Source: JAOUEA01 sp035550775
GTDB taxonomy: Bacteria > Actinomycetota > UBA4738 > HRBIN12
Direction of reading: 5' to 3'
Assembly (NCBI GenBank): GCA_035550775.1
Contig: DASZOO010000016.1
Coordinates: 1 to 10,074 of the forward strand
DNA: 10,074 nt
A model generated the notes under the pieces. It saw only the letters and a list, made by a program, of their open reading frames with translations. It made no database searches and was not told the origin of the DNA. The translations under genes and the position numbers were made by a program. Shown here piece after piece: positions 1 to 6,371 of this stretch. How positions within the stretch are numbered: the first letter of the stretch is position 1; each line of letters starts with the position of its first letter.

Positions 1-2
1 AG

Positions 3-2009
3 ATGCGCGCTCGTGCAGGATCACTCGGACCCCGCATGCGGACGGTCGCGGCCGTCATCGCGGCGACCGTCAGCCTGGTCCTCGTCTCGGTCCCTCCCGT
101 ATCCGCCGCGTGGGCGCCGGCGCCGGGCGAAGTCGGGCAACGGGTCGCCGACCGGCGCGGGGTCCTCCGAGGCGCCGTGAGCGCCGATGGTTCGCCCGTC
201 GCGGCCGCGACCGTGCGCCTCATGCGGGCCGGGGCGGCTCCGGGAGCGGCTGAACAGCTCCGCCTGGCGACCACGGACCGGTTCGGTTCGTTCGTGCTCC
301 GGGTGCCGCAGCGGGTCGGCGACCGGGCGATGCTGTACATCACGGTCCGTGGCGGCTCGATCGGGGATCGGGCCTTGGCGAGCCAGGTCGAGCTGGCCGC
401 CTCGGTGGCCGGCCGGCGCACGGGCCCGATCGTCGTCAACGAGCTGACCACGGTCGCGGCGGGCTTCTCGCTCGCCCAGTTCGCCGAGCGCGGGCGCCTG
501 GGTGGCCCCAACCCGGGGCTGCGCAACGCAGCCAGGATGCCTCGGAACCTCGTCGACATCAGGACCGGAGAAGCGACGAGGTTCCTGCGTCGGCGTCCGA
601 ACGGGAACTCGACGGAGACGCTGGCGTCGTTCAACTCGCTCGCGAGCATCGTCGCCGGGTGTGCCGCGGGCGCGAACGATTGCGGGGCCTTCCTCGACGC
701 AGCGACCGATGCCTGGGGCACGCGGCCGCGCACGACCTGGCAGGCGATGACGCTCGTGCCGAGGAACCCGTCCGGCGACCCCGACGGTGTGTTCGAGCAG
801 GTGCCCCCCGACCCTCGCTTCGAACCCGTGCGTGATGCGGCCCCCGACGCGTGGGTCATCGCGTTGCGCTTCTACGGGAACGGGCATCAGTTCAACGGCC
901 CCGGCAACGTCGCCTTCGACGCTCGGGGCCGGGTCTGGGCGAACAACAACGCCGAATGGTCCGTCAGGCCGAAGGGGGTCTGCCCGGGCGAGGAGATGTT
1001 CCTGCTGGATCCCTACGCGCCGGGCAGGCCGATCACCACGTTCCGAGGCGGCGGGCTCAACGGCGCCGGGTTCGGCATCGGATTCGACCCGCGACGCCAT
1101 CTCTGGATCGGGAACTTCGGCTTCACCGGATCGAAGTGCCCCACGGCCCCCACCTCGAACAGCGTCTCGGAGTTCCGCTACGACGGGCAGCCGTTGTCGC
1201 CTCGACGCGGCTACCGGAACGGTCCCCTGAGCTGGCCGCAAGGCACGAAGTCGGACGTCGACGGGAACATCTGGATCGCGAACTGCGGCAACGACTCCCT
1301 CGTCGAGTATCCGGACGGCAAGCACCGTCGGTCCAGGGTGATCGGCACCGGCATCCCGGAGGCGTTCGATGTCGCCCAGAACACCGAGGGGAACATCTTC
1401 GTCACCGCGAACACCGGCGACCAGGTGTACGGCTTCACCCCCGATGGTGATCCGCTGCCGGGCTCCCCGTTCTCAGCGCCTGGCATGTTCGACCATCCGC
1501 TCGGGGCGGCCAGCGACAGCCTCGGCAACGTCTGGGTCTCGAACTCCGGCGTGATCGAGATCCCGTGCAGCTCCGACCAGTCGCTCGAGTTGCCCGCGCC
1601 CGGAACCTTCCTCGACCCGTCGGTCGTGCAGGTCGGTCCCGACGGTTCGCTCACGAGCTTCGCGGGGGCCGGTCTCACGATCCCGTGGGGGATCGCCGTC
1701 GACGGCGACGACAACATCTGGGTGGCGAACTTCACGGGTCAGCGGCTCTCGCACCTCTGCGGCGAACGTGCCGATACGTGTCCACCCGGCGCGGTCGACC
1801 GGGCCATCTCGCCCGCGACCGGCTATCCGTTCGACGGGCTGCAGCGGAACACGGGTGTGCAGGTGGACCCGTCCGGCAACGTCTGGCTCACGAACAACTG
1901 GATCAAGGTTCCGGTGCAGACCGATCCGTTCGGCGACGGCCTGGTGGTCTATCTAGGTATGGCCGCTCCGGTCAGGACCCCGTTGATCGGGACCCCCCAA
2001 CGGCCCTAG
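3..2009 (+). CDS. Secreted NHL-repeat beta-propeller protein, function unknown
   Basis: 668 residues from the ATG at 3; the ATG at 36 (Met12) is an equally plausible start because it puts MRTVAAV directly before the hydrophobic core. Residues 12-36 form a Sec-type signal peptide with likely cleavage near VSA-A (34-36). Residues 53-115 resemble a carboxypeptidase-regulatory-like beta sandwich (GVLRGAVSADGSPV ... DRFGSFVLRVP). Residues 145-255 form a probably helical domain with RNLVD (181-185), TLASFNSLASIVAGC (206-220) and a second Cys at 227; I recall this module preceding NHL repeats in other bacterial secreted proteins. Residues 298-640 hold about seven NHL-like blades with the D..GN.W..N core, near 306-315, 362-371, 418-427, 460-469, 505-514, 567-576 and 622-631. 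Further Cys residues (326, 379, 428, 522, 586, 593) would suit an exported disulfide-bonded protein. No membrane anchor or sorting signal is seen at the C-terminus. The fold call is strong; no enzymatic role can be assigned. A 75-bp gap and an unrelated role suggest it is not part of the purine operon. Its promoter lies outside the window, and the true start could lie upstream. Confidence 0.85.
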   Translation: MRARAGSLGPRMRTVAAVIAATVSLVLVSVPPVSAAWAPAPGEVGQRVADRRGVLRGAVSADGSPVAAATVRLMRAGAAPGAAEQLRLATTDRFGSFVLRVPQRVGDRAMLYITVRGGSIGDRALASQVELAASVAGRRTGPIVVNELTTVAAGFSLAQFAERGRLGGPNPGLRNAARMPRNLVDIRTGEATRFLRRRPNGNSTETLASFNSLASIVAGCAAGANDCGAFLDAATDAWGTRPRTTWQAMTLVPRNPSGDPDGVFEQVPPDPRFEPVRDAAPDAWVIALRFYGNGHQFNGPGNVAFDARGRVWANNNAEWSVRPKGVCPGEEMFLLDPYAPGRPITTFRGGGLNGAGFGIGFDPRRHLWIGNFGFTGSKCPTAPTSNSVSEFRYDGQPLSPRRGYRNGPLSWPQGTKSDVDGNIWIANCGNDSLVEYPDGKHRRSRVIGTGIPEAFDVAQNTEGNIFVTANTGDQVYGFTPDGDPLPGSPFSAPGMFDHPLGAASDSLGNVWVSNSGVIEIPCSSDQSLELPAPGTFLDPSVVQVGPDGSLTSFAGAGLTIPWGIAVDGDDNIWVANFTGQRLSHLCGERADTCPPGAVDRAISPATGYPFDGLQRNTGVQVDPSGNVWLTNNWIKVPVQTDPFGDGLVVYLGMAAPVRTPLIGTPQRP

Positions 2010-2040
2010 TGCACGGTCCCGGCGGGGACGAGGCGCTGGG

Positions 2041-2046
2041 TAGACT
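2041..2046 (+). promoter_or_regulatory. Candidate -10 box of the purine operon promoter
   Basis: TAGACT matches the TAnnnT -10 pattern common in actinobacteria and is the most AT-containing patch in a very GC-rich gap. It lies 38 bp upstream of the purD ATG. A transcript starting 7 nt downstream of the final T would begin at the A of the ATG at 2053. No recognisable -35 hexamer is seen 16-19 bp upstream (the region around 2016-2023 is GC-only), so this would be an extended or -10-dependent promoter. This is inference from motif and position only. Confidence 0.45.
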
Positions 2047-2052
2047 CGGCCC

Positions 2053-2088
2053 ATGAGCGCCGGGCGAGGCCTGAGGGGGTCGCGATGA
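2053..2088 (+). CDS. Possible 11-codon leader ORF overlapping purD start
   Basis: ATG at 2053 opens an 11-codon ORF (MSAGRGLRGSR) whose TGA at 2086-2088 overlaps the purD ATG as ATGA. The same 4-nt overlap style joins most of the operon genes. If transcription starts 7 nt after the TAGACT box, the message would begin exactly at this ATG and could be translated leaderlessly. The ORF contains the purD Shine-Dalgarno sequence, so its translation could affect initiation at purD. Against this, 11 codons is short enough to arise by chance, and the peptide (Arg/Gly-rich) has no recognisable regulatory codons. It may simply be the 5' untranslated region. Confidence 0.2.
   Translation: MSAGRGLRGSR
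2073..2079 (+). promoter_or_regulatory. Ribosome binding site of purD
   Basis: GAGGGGG lies 5 nt before the ATG at 2085. It fixes the purD start, which also matches the family N-terminus (MKVLVVGSGGREHA). Confidence 0.75.
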
Positions 2089-3374
2089 AGGTGCTCGTCG
2101 TGGGCTCGGGTGGCCGGGAGCACGCGTTGTGCTGGGGCCTTGCGCGGAGCGCGCGCGTCACCGAGCTCGTGGTCGCGCCCGGGAACGCCGGCATCGCGGA
2201 TATCGCGCGCATCGCCCCGGGGGTCGCGTCCGATGACGTCGCCGCCGTCGTGGAGCTCGCCTCCCACGAACGGCCGGAGCTGGTGGTGGTCGGTCCCGAG
2301 GCGCCCCTCGTGGCCGGCCTGGCCGACGCGTTGCGCGCGGAGGGCGTCGCCGTGTTCGGCCCGCAGGCGGCCGCCGCCCGCCTCGAGGGCTCGAAGTCGT
2401 TCGCCAAGGAGCTGATGCTCGAGGCGAACGTGCCGACCGCTCTCGCGCAGGCGTTCGGCGAGGTCGAGCCCGCCGCGTCCTTCGTCGACGAGCTCGGCGG
2501 ACGAGCGGTCGTGAAGGCCGACGGGCTGGCTGCTGGCAAGGGCGTCACCGTCGCGCCCGACCGCGCGACCGCGATCGACGCCGTGCGCGCCTGTCTCGAG
2601 GGACGAGCGTTCGGTGACGCGGGTGCGTCGGTGGTCGTCGAGGAGCTCCTCGAGGGTCCCGAGGTCTCCGCGTTCGCGCTCGTCGACGCACGCTCGGTGG
2701 CTCCGCTGGCGCTGGCCCAGGACTTCAAGCGCGTCGGCGAGGGCGACGTGGGGCCGAACACGGGAGGCATGGGGGCCTACTCGCCGCTGCCGTGGATCGA
2801 CGCCCGGACCGAACGGCGCATCTGGGCGATCGTGGACGACACCGTCGCCGCCCTCCGCGGCCGGGGCACGACGTACCGGGGCCTGCTCTACGCCGGGCTC
2901 ATGCTCACGTCCGCGGGACCGAAGGTGCTCGAGTACAACTGCCGGTTCGGGGACCCGGAGACCGAGGTCGTGATCCCCCGGCTCGAGACCGACCTCGCCG
3001 ACCTGTTGGAAGCGGCCGCCACCGACCGGCTGGCCGATCAGAAGGTCGCCGTGCTCGACGACGCGGCCGTGACGGTCGTGCTCGCCAGCGGGGGGTATCC
3101 GGCCTCGTCGACGGGCGGCGTGCCGATCGCCGGACTCGACGAGGCGGGCACGGTGCCCGGCGCGACCGTCTTCCACGCCGGCACGGACCGGCGCGGCGAT
3201 ACAGTGGTGACCGCAGGCGGACGGGTGCTGGCCGTCACCGGAACGGGAACGACGATCGATCAGGCTCGCGCGATCGCCTACCGCGCGGCCGACCGCATCA
3301 CGTTCGAGGGGAAGACGTACCGGCGAGACATCGCGGCCTCGGTGCCCCGGCTCGCGGGAGAGGAGCGACCGTGA
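2085..3374 (+). CDS. purD: Phosphoribosylamine--glycine ligase (GAR synthetase)
   Basis: 429 residues, the usual length for monofunctional PurD. It joins 5-phosphoribosylamine and glycine with ATP to make GAR, the second step of cytosolic de novo purine synthesis. Visible motifs in order: the N-terminal phosphate loop GSGGREHA (7-14), PGNAG (32-36), GPEAPL (70-75), ATP-grasp segment KADGLAAGKGV (144-154), EELLEG (186-191), QDFKR followed by GPNTGGMGAYSP (212-234), GLLYAGLM (266-273), the metal/ATP-binding EYNCRFGDPETE (283-294), and the C-terminal domain with SGGYP (335-339) and TAGGRVLAVT (376-385). Two small deviations from the usual sequence are QDFKR, where QDHKR is common, and FGDPETE, where FGDPETQ is common. 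It is the first gene of the operon, 75 bp after an unrelated gene, and its stop overlaps the purE start as GTGA. The protein looks fully functional. Confidence 0.97.
   Translation: MKVLVVGSGGREHALCWGLARSARVTELVVAPGNAGIADIARIAPGVASDDVAAVVELASHERPELVVVGPEAPLVAGLADALRAEGVAVFGPQAAAARLEGSKSFAKELMLEANVPTALAQAFGEVEPAASFVDELGGRAVVKADGLAAGKGVTVAPDRATAIDAVRACLEGRAFGDAGASVVVEELLEGPEVSAFALVDARSVAPLALAQDFKRVGEGDVGPNTGGMGAYSPLPWIDARTERRIWAIVDDTVAALRGRGTTYRGLLYAGLMLTSAGPKVLEYNCRFGDPETEVVIPRLETDLADLLEAAATDRLADQKVAVLDDAAVTVVLASGGYPASSTGGVPIAGLDEAGTVPGATVFHAGTDRRGDTVVTAGGRVLAVTGTGTTIDQARAIAYRAADRITFEGKTYRRDIAASVPRLAGEERP
3361..3365 (+). promoter_or_regulatory. Ribosome binding site of purE
   Basis: AGGAG inside the last purD codons lies 5 nt before the GTG at 3371. 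It selects this GTG as the start of the PurE reading frame, which otherwise stays open far upstream. Confidence 0.75.
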
Positions 3375-3847
3375 CCGACGAGACGCCCCGGACCGGCGTG
3401 CTGGCCGCCTCGCCGAGCGAGCTCGGCACGATGCGCCAGGCCGGGTTGATCCTCGAGAAGTTCGGCGTCGGCCACGAGATCCGCATCATGTCGTCGTCGC
3501 GGAACCCCGATCTGGTCGACGAGTACGCCCGCACCGCGTTCGAGCGAGGCCTGCAGGTGATCATCTGCTCGACCGGCATGTCCGGGCACCTCGCAGCGGC
3601 GGTCGCGGCTCGCACGATCCTGCCGGTGATCGGCGTGCCGATCGCGTCGTCGCCCCAGATGCTCGGCTACGAGGCGCTCGCGATCACCGCCCAGATGCCG
3701 ACGGGCGTCCCGGTCGCGACGGTGGGGGTCGATGCCGCAGTGAACGCGGCCGTGCTGGCGGCCCAGATCGTGGGCATCGGTGACCCCGACGTCCAGGCGG
3801 CGCTCTGGCGGTTCAAGGACGACCTGGCGGAGGGCCTGAAGCTTTGA
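3371..3847 (+). CDS. purE: Divergent PurE-family protein (AIR carboxylase / N5-CAIR mutase-like)
   Basis: 158 residues from the GTG at 3371, which overlaps the purD stop (GTGA) and has AGGAG 5 nt upstream. PurE normally converts N5-CAIR (made by PurK) to CAIR, or carboxylates AIR directly in class II. Family membership rests on collinear alignment with E. coli PurE as I remember it, with shared segments QVII (62-65), ILPVIGVP (83-90), QMPTGVPVAT (108-117) and NAAVLAAQI (125-133). The active-site loops are altered. GSKSDW is ASPSEL (13-18), so Ser14 is kept, Asp becomes Glu17 and Trp becomes Leu18. SAHRTP is SSSRNP (41-46), so the catalytic His45 position is Ser43 while Ser41 and Arg44 are kept. 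GAGGAAHLPG is STGMSGHLAA (67-76), with only Gly69, His73 and Leu74 kept. The frame is intact and codon use matches its neighbours, so it is not an evident pseudogene. No purK is in the window. The family call is firm; canonical activity is doubtful. It could be a distinct class of AIR carboxylase/mutase or a non-catalytic paralogue. Confidence 0.8.
   Translation: MTDETPRTGVLAASPSELGTMRQAGLILEKFGVGHEIRIMSSSRNPDLVDEYARTAFERGLQVIICSTGMSGHLAAAVAARTILPVIGVPIASSPQMLGYEALAITAQMPTGVPVATVGVDAAVNAAVLAAQIVGIGDPDVQAALWRFKDDLAEGLKL
3829..3834 (+). promoter_or_regulatory. Ribosome binding site deciding the TTG start of purB
   Basis: GGAGGG lies 9 nt before the TTG at 3844, within the 3' end of purE. Together with the family N-terminus MIPRY it supports a rare TTG start. 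Confidence 0.65.
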
Positions 3848-5160
3848 TCCCTCGATACGAGGTGCCGGAGCTCTCGGCGGTCTGGTCCGACGACGCGAGG
3901 CTCGGGCACTGGCTCGAGATCGAGCTGCTCGCCGTCGAGGCCTGGAGCGAGCTCGGGGTCGTGCCGGCCGCCGACGCCGTCGCCTGCCGGGAGCGAGCGT
4001 CGTTCACGGTCGATGGCGTGCTCGAACGCGAGCGGGTCACGCGGCACGACCTCGCGGCCTTCGTCGACGTCGTCGCCGAGTCGATCGGAGAGCCGGGTCG
4101 ATGGATCCACTACGGACTCACGTCGAGCGACGTGCTCGACACCGCGTTCGGCCTGCAGCTCCGTGATGCGGCCGGCGAGCTGCTCATGCGGCTCGATCGG
4201 CTGCTGCGCGCCGTGAAGAACCTCGCCCTGAGGCACCGGGACACGCCGATCATCGGACGCTCGCACGGCGTGCACGCCGAGCCCACGTCGTTCGGACACA
4301 AGCTGGCGGTCTGGGCGTTCGAGCTCGACCGTGACCGGGAGCGACTGCGGCGGGCGCGCGAGGCCGTGAGCGTGGGGGCGATCAGCGGCGTGGTCGGGTC
4401 CTACAGCGCGGTCGACCCCCGCGTGGAACAGCTCGTGTGCGCGAAGCTCGGCGTGGCGCCGGCCGAGGTGAGCACCCAGGTGATCCAGCGGGACCGCCAC
4501 GCTGAGTACATCGCCGCCCTGGCGATCACCGCGTCGACCCTCGACGCGATCGCGACCGAGATCCGGCACCTCGCCCGCACCGAGGTCCGTGAGGTGCAGG
4601 AGCCGTTCGCCGAAGGCCAGAAGGGTTCCAGCGCGATGCCCCACAAGCGGAACCCGGTCGCATCCGAGCGCGTGTCCGGCCTCGCTCGGGTGATCCGTGG
4701 CCACGCCGTCGCGGCGATGGAGAACGTCACCCTCTGGCACGAGCGAGACATCTCTCACTCGAGCGCGGAGCGGGTGATCTTCCCCGACGCGACCGGGCTG
4801 CTCGCCTTCATGCTCGAGGAGCTCACCCGGGTGGTCGACGGGCTGGTCGTGTTCCCCGAGCGGATGCGGGAGAACCTCGATGCGCACGGCGGCATCGCGT
4901 ACAGCCAGTCGGTGCTGCTCGCGCTCGTCGATGCGGGGCTGGCTCGCGACGATGCCTATCGCCTCGTGCAGCGCGCCGCCGGGGCGGCCTGGGACGATGG
5001 GTCGAGCTTCCGCGACGCGGTCTCATCCGACCCCGAGGTCCGAGCGGCACTCGGCGATGCCGGCGTGGCCTCGCTGTTCGACCCGGGGCGGTTCCTGCGC
5101 AACCTGGGGCCGGTGTTCGAGCGGCTGGAGAAGCTCCCGGTCGAGGAGCGTGATCGGTGA
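3844..5160 (+). CDS. purB: Adenylosuccinate lyase
   Basis: 438 residues, normal for bacterial PurB. It eliminates fumarate from SAICAR to give AICAR and from adenylosuccinate to give AMP, and works as a cytosolic homotetramer of the fumarase/aspartase superfamily. The TTG start is supported by the family N-terminus (MIPRY...VPEL..VWSD) and overlaps the purE stop as TTGA. Conserved features: His89 in HYGLTSSDVLDTA (89-101), the SHGVHAEPTSFGHK segment with the catalytic-type His141 (140-153), the signature loop GSSAMPHKRNP with its catalytic Ser (261-271), and ERDISHSSAERVIFPD (300-315). A mainly helical C-terminal domain follows to residue 438. No key residue appears to be missing. Its placement between purE and purC joins the three genes that take AIR to AICAR. 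The stop overlaps the purC start as GTGA. Confidence 0.97.
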   Translation: MIPRYEVPELSAVWSDDARLGHWLEIELLAVEAWSELGVVPAADAVACRERASFTVDGVLERERVTRHDLAAFVDVVAESIGEPGRWIHYGLTSSDVLDTAFGLQLRDAAGELLMRLDRLLRAVKNLALRHRDTPIIGRSHGVHAEPTSFGHKLAVWAFELDRDRERLRRAREAVSVGAISGVVGSYSAVDPRVEQLVCAKLGVAPAEVSTQVIQRDRHAEYIAALAITASTLDAIATEIRHLARTEVREVQEPFAEGQKGSSAMPHKRNPVASERVSGLARVIRGHAVAAMENVTLWHERDISHSSAERVIFPDATGLLAFMLEELTRVVDGLVVFPERMRENLDAHGGIAYSQSVLLALVDAGLARDDAYRLVQRAAGAAWDDGSSFRDAVSSDPEVRAALGDAGVASLFDPGRFLRNLGPVFERLEKLPVEERDR

Positions 5161-6104
5161 ACGGGGCGGGCCAGCTCGTCGCGCGCGGGAAGGTGCGCGA
5201 CGTCTACGACGCGGGCGACGATGCCCTGCTGCTCGTGGCCACCGACCGCATCAGCGCGTTCGACGTCGTGCTGCCCGATCCGATCCCCGGCAAGGGCCGG
5301 GTGCTCACCGGCCTGTCGCTCCATTGGTTCGGGCGCACGGCCGACCTGGTCGGCGACCACGTCATCAGCGCCGACCGCACGTCGTTCCCGGCCCCGTTCG
5401 ACGACGAGCCGAGCCTGGCGGGGCGTTCGCTGCTCGTTCGCCGCGCCGAGGTCGTGCCGCTCGAGTGCGTCGCGCGCGGCTACCTCGCGGGCAGCGGGTG
5501 GACGCAGTACCGTGAGGTCGGGGCCGTCTGCGGGGTCGGCCTCCCGCCGGGGCTGGTCGAGTCCGACCGGCTTCCCGAGCCGATCTTCACGCCCACGACG
5601 AAGGCCGCCGAAGGTCACGACCTGCCGCTCACGCCGTCGGAGGCGGTCGAGCTCGTCGGCCGCGGCCTGTACGAGCGGCTCAAGGAGCTCTCGCTCGGCA
5701 CCTACGAACGCATCGCCACGACGGCCGCCGAGCGAGGCGTGATCGTCGCCGACACGAAGCTCGAGTTCGGCTTCGCCGGCGGGGAGCTGCTGCTCGTCGA
5801 CGAGGTCGGCACGCCCGATTCCAGCCGGTTCTGGCCGGCCGACGGGTACGAACCCGGTCGCCCCCAGGCGAGCTTCGACAAGCAGTACGTCCGCGACTGG
5901 CTCGATGCGAGCGGATGGAACCACGACCCGCCGCCCCCGTCGCTGCCAGCCGACGTGGTCGAGGGCACCGCCGCGCGTTACCGCGAGGCGTACGAGCGGG
6001 TGACCGGGGAGCCCTTCGACGCGTACCTGGCCCGCGCCGGTGCCGGCACCGACACGTCGTCGGACGCCGCGGCGTTGGATCGTCTTCGAGAGGAGCGAGC
6101 ATGA
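5157..6104 (+). CDS. purC: SAICAR synthetase (phosphoribosylaminoimidazole-succinocarboxamide synthase)
   Basis: 315 residues, the longer yeast/actinobacterial type of PurC rather than the roughly 240-residue E. coli type. It couples CAIR and aspartate with ATP to make SAICAR. The GTG start at 5157 overlaps the purB stop, with GAGGAG at 5143-5148 upstream (8-nt spacing). Motifs: GKVRDVYD (11-18), TDRISAFD (29-36), IPGKGRVL (43-50), ECVARGYLAGSGW (103-115), LPEPIFTPTTKA (139-150), ADTKLEFG (198-205), VDEVGTPDSSRFW (214-226) and SFDKQYVRDWL (239-249). The HDENI segment expected after the TPxTK motif reads HDLPLT (154-159), a deviation at a substrate-site loop, although HD is kept. The last 20 or so residues are Ala/Ser/Thr-rich and poorly conserved. 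The stop overlaps the purS start as ATGA. Function is considered intact. Confidence 0.96.
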   Translation: MNGAGQLVARGKVRDVYDAGDDALLLVATDRISAFDVVLPDPIPGKGRVLTGLSLHWFGRTADLVGDHVISADRTSFPAPFDDEPSLAGRSLLVRRAEVVPLECVARGYLAGSGWTQYREVGAVCGVGLPPGLVESDRLPEPIFTPTTKAAEGHDLPLTPSEAVELVGRGLYERLKELSLGTYERIATTAAERGVIVADTKLEFGFAGGELLLVDEVGTPDSSRFWPADGYEPGRPQASFDKQYVRDWLDASGWNHDPPPPSLPADVVEGTAARYREAYERVTGEPFDAYLARAGAGTDTSSDAAALDRLREERA

Positions 6105-6367
6105 GGTGCACGTTCGAGGTGCTGGTGACGCTGAAGCCCGGGCTCGCCGATCCGCAGGGCAAGGCCGTGGAAGCCTCGCTGCCGGCCATCGGGTTCTCGA
6201 ACGTCTCCGACGTGCACGTCGGGCGTCACGTACGGCTGGACGTCGAGGCCCCGACCGAGGGGGAGGCCAGGGATCAGGTCGAGGAGATCGCCCGGCGCCT
6301 GCTCTCGAACCCCGTGATCGAGGACTTCCGGGTGCTGGAGCCGGCCGAGGCCGAGGGCCCGGCGTGA
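6101..6367 (+). CDS. purS: FGAM synthase subunit PurS
   Basis: 88 residues. PurS is the small dimeric subunit that bridges PurQ and PurL in the three-part FGAM synthase and helps the transfer of ammonia between them. The sequence matches the family along its length: VTLKPGLADPQGKAVEASL (9-27), VSDVHVGRHVRLDVEA (35-50) and LLSNPVIEDFRV (67-78). The ATG at 6101 overlaps the purC stop (ATGA) and is preceded by AGGAG at 6091-6095 with 5-nt spacing, which rules out the longer open frame upstream. The acidic tail EPAEAEGPA is not conserved in the family as I know it. It is followed by purQ after 4 nt. Confidence 0.94.
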   Translation: MRCTFEVLVTLKPGLADPQGKAVEASLPAIGFSNVSDVHVGRHVRLDVEAPTEGEARDQVEEIARRLLSNPVIEDFRVLEPAEAEGPA

Positions 6368-6371
6368 GGCG

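Noticed and set aside
21..1325. 434-codon - strand frame opposite the NHL-repeat gene
   Set aside because: The + strand frame has a signal peptide and regular repeats; the antisense translation has no recognisable domain.
894..1922. Virginiamycin B lyase (Vgb) assignment for the NHL propeller
   Set aside because: The similarity is only in the propeller repeat. The N-terminal modules are absent from Vgb and I cannot identify its catalytic residues here.
2016..2029. Hairpin GTCCC-GGCG-GGGAC after the NHL-repeat gene as a terminator
   Set aside because: The stem is only 5 bp and no T-tract follows. In DNA this GC-rich such inverted repeats are expected by chance.
2010..2084. Purine riboswitch or PurR-type operator upstream of purD
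   Set aside because: The gap is only 75 bp, too short for an aptamer plus expression platform, and I see no purine-aptamer core or clear palindromic operator.
3371..3847. PurE as a frameshifted or decayed pseudogene
   Set aside because: The reading frame is intact, the altered loops are in register with conserved flanks, overlaps on both sides are precise, and the C-terminal motifs are well kept.
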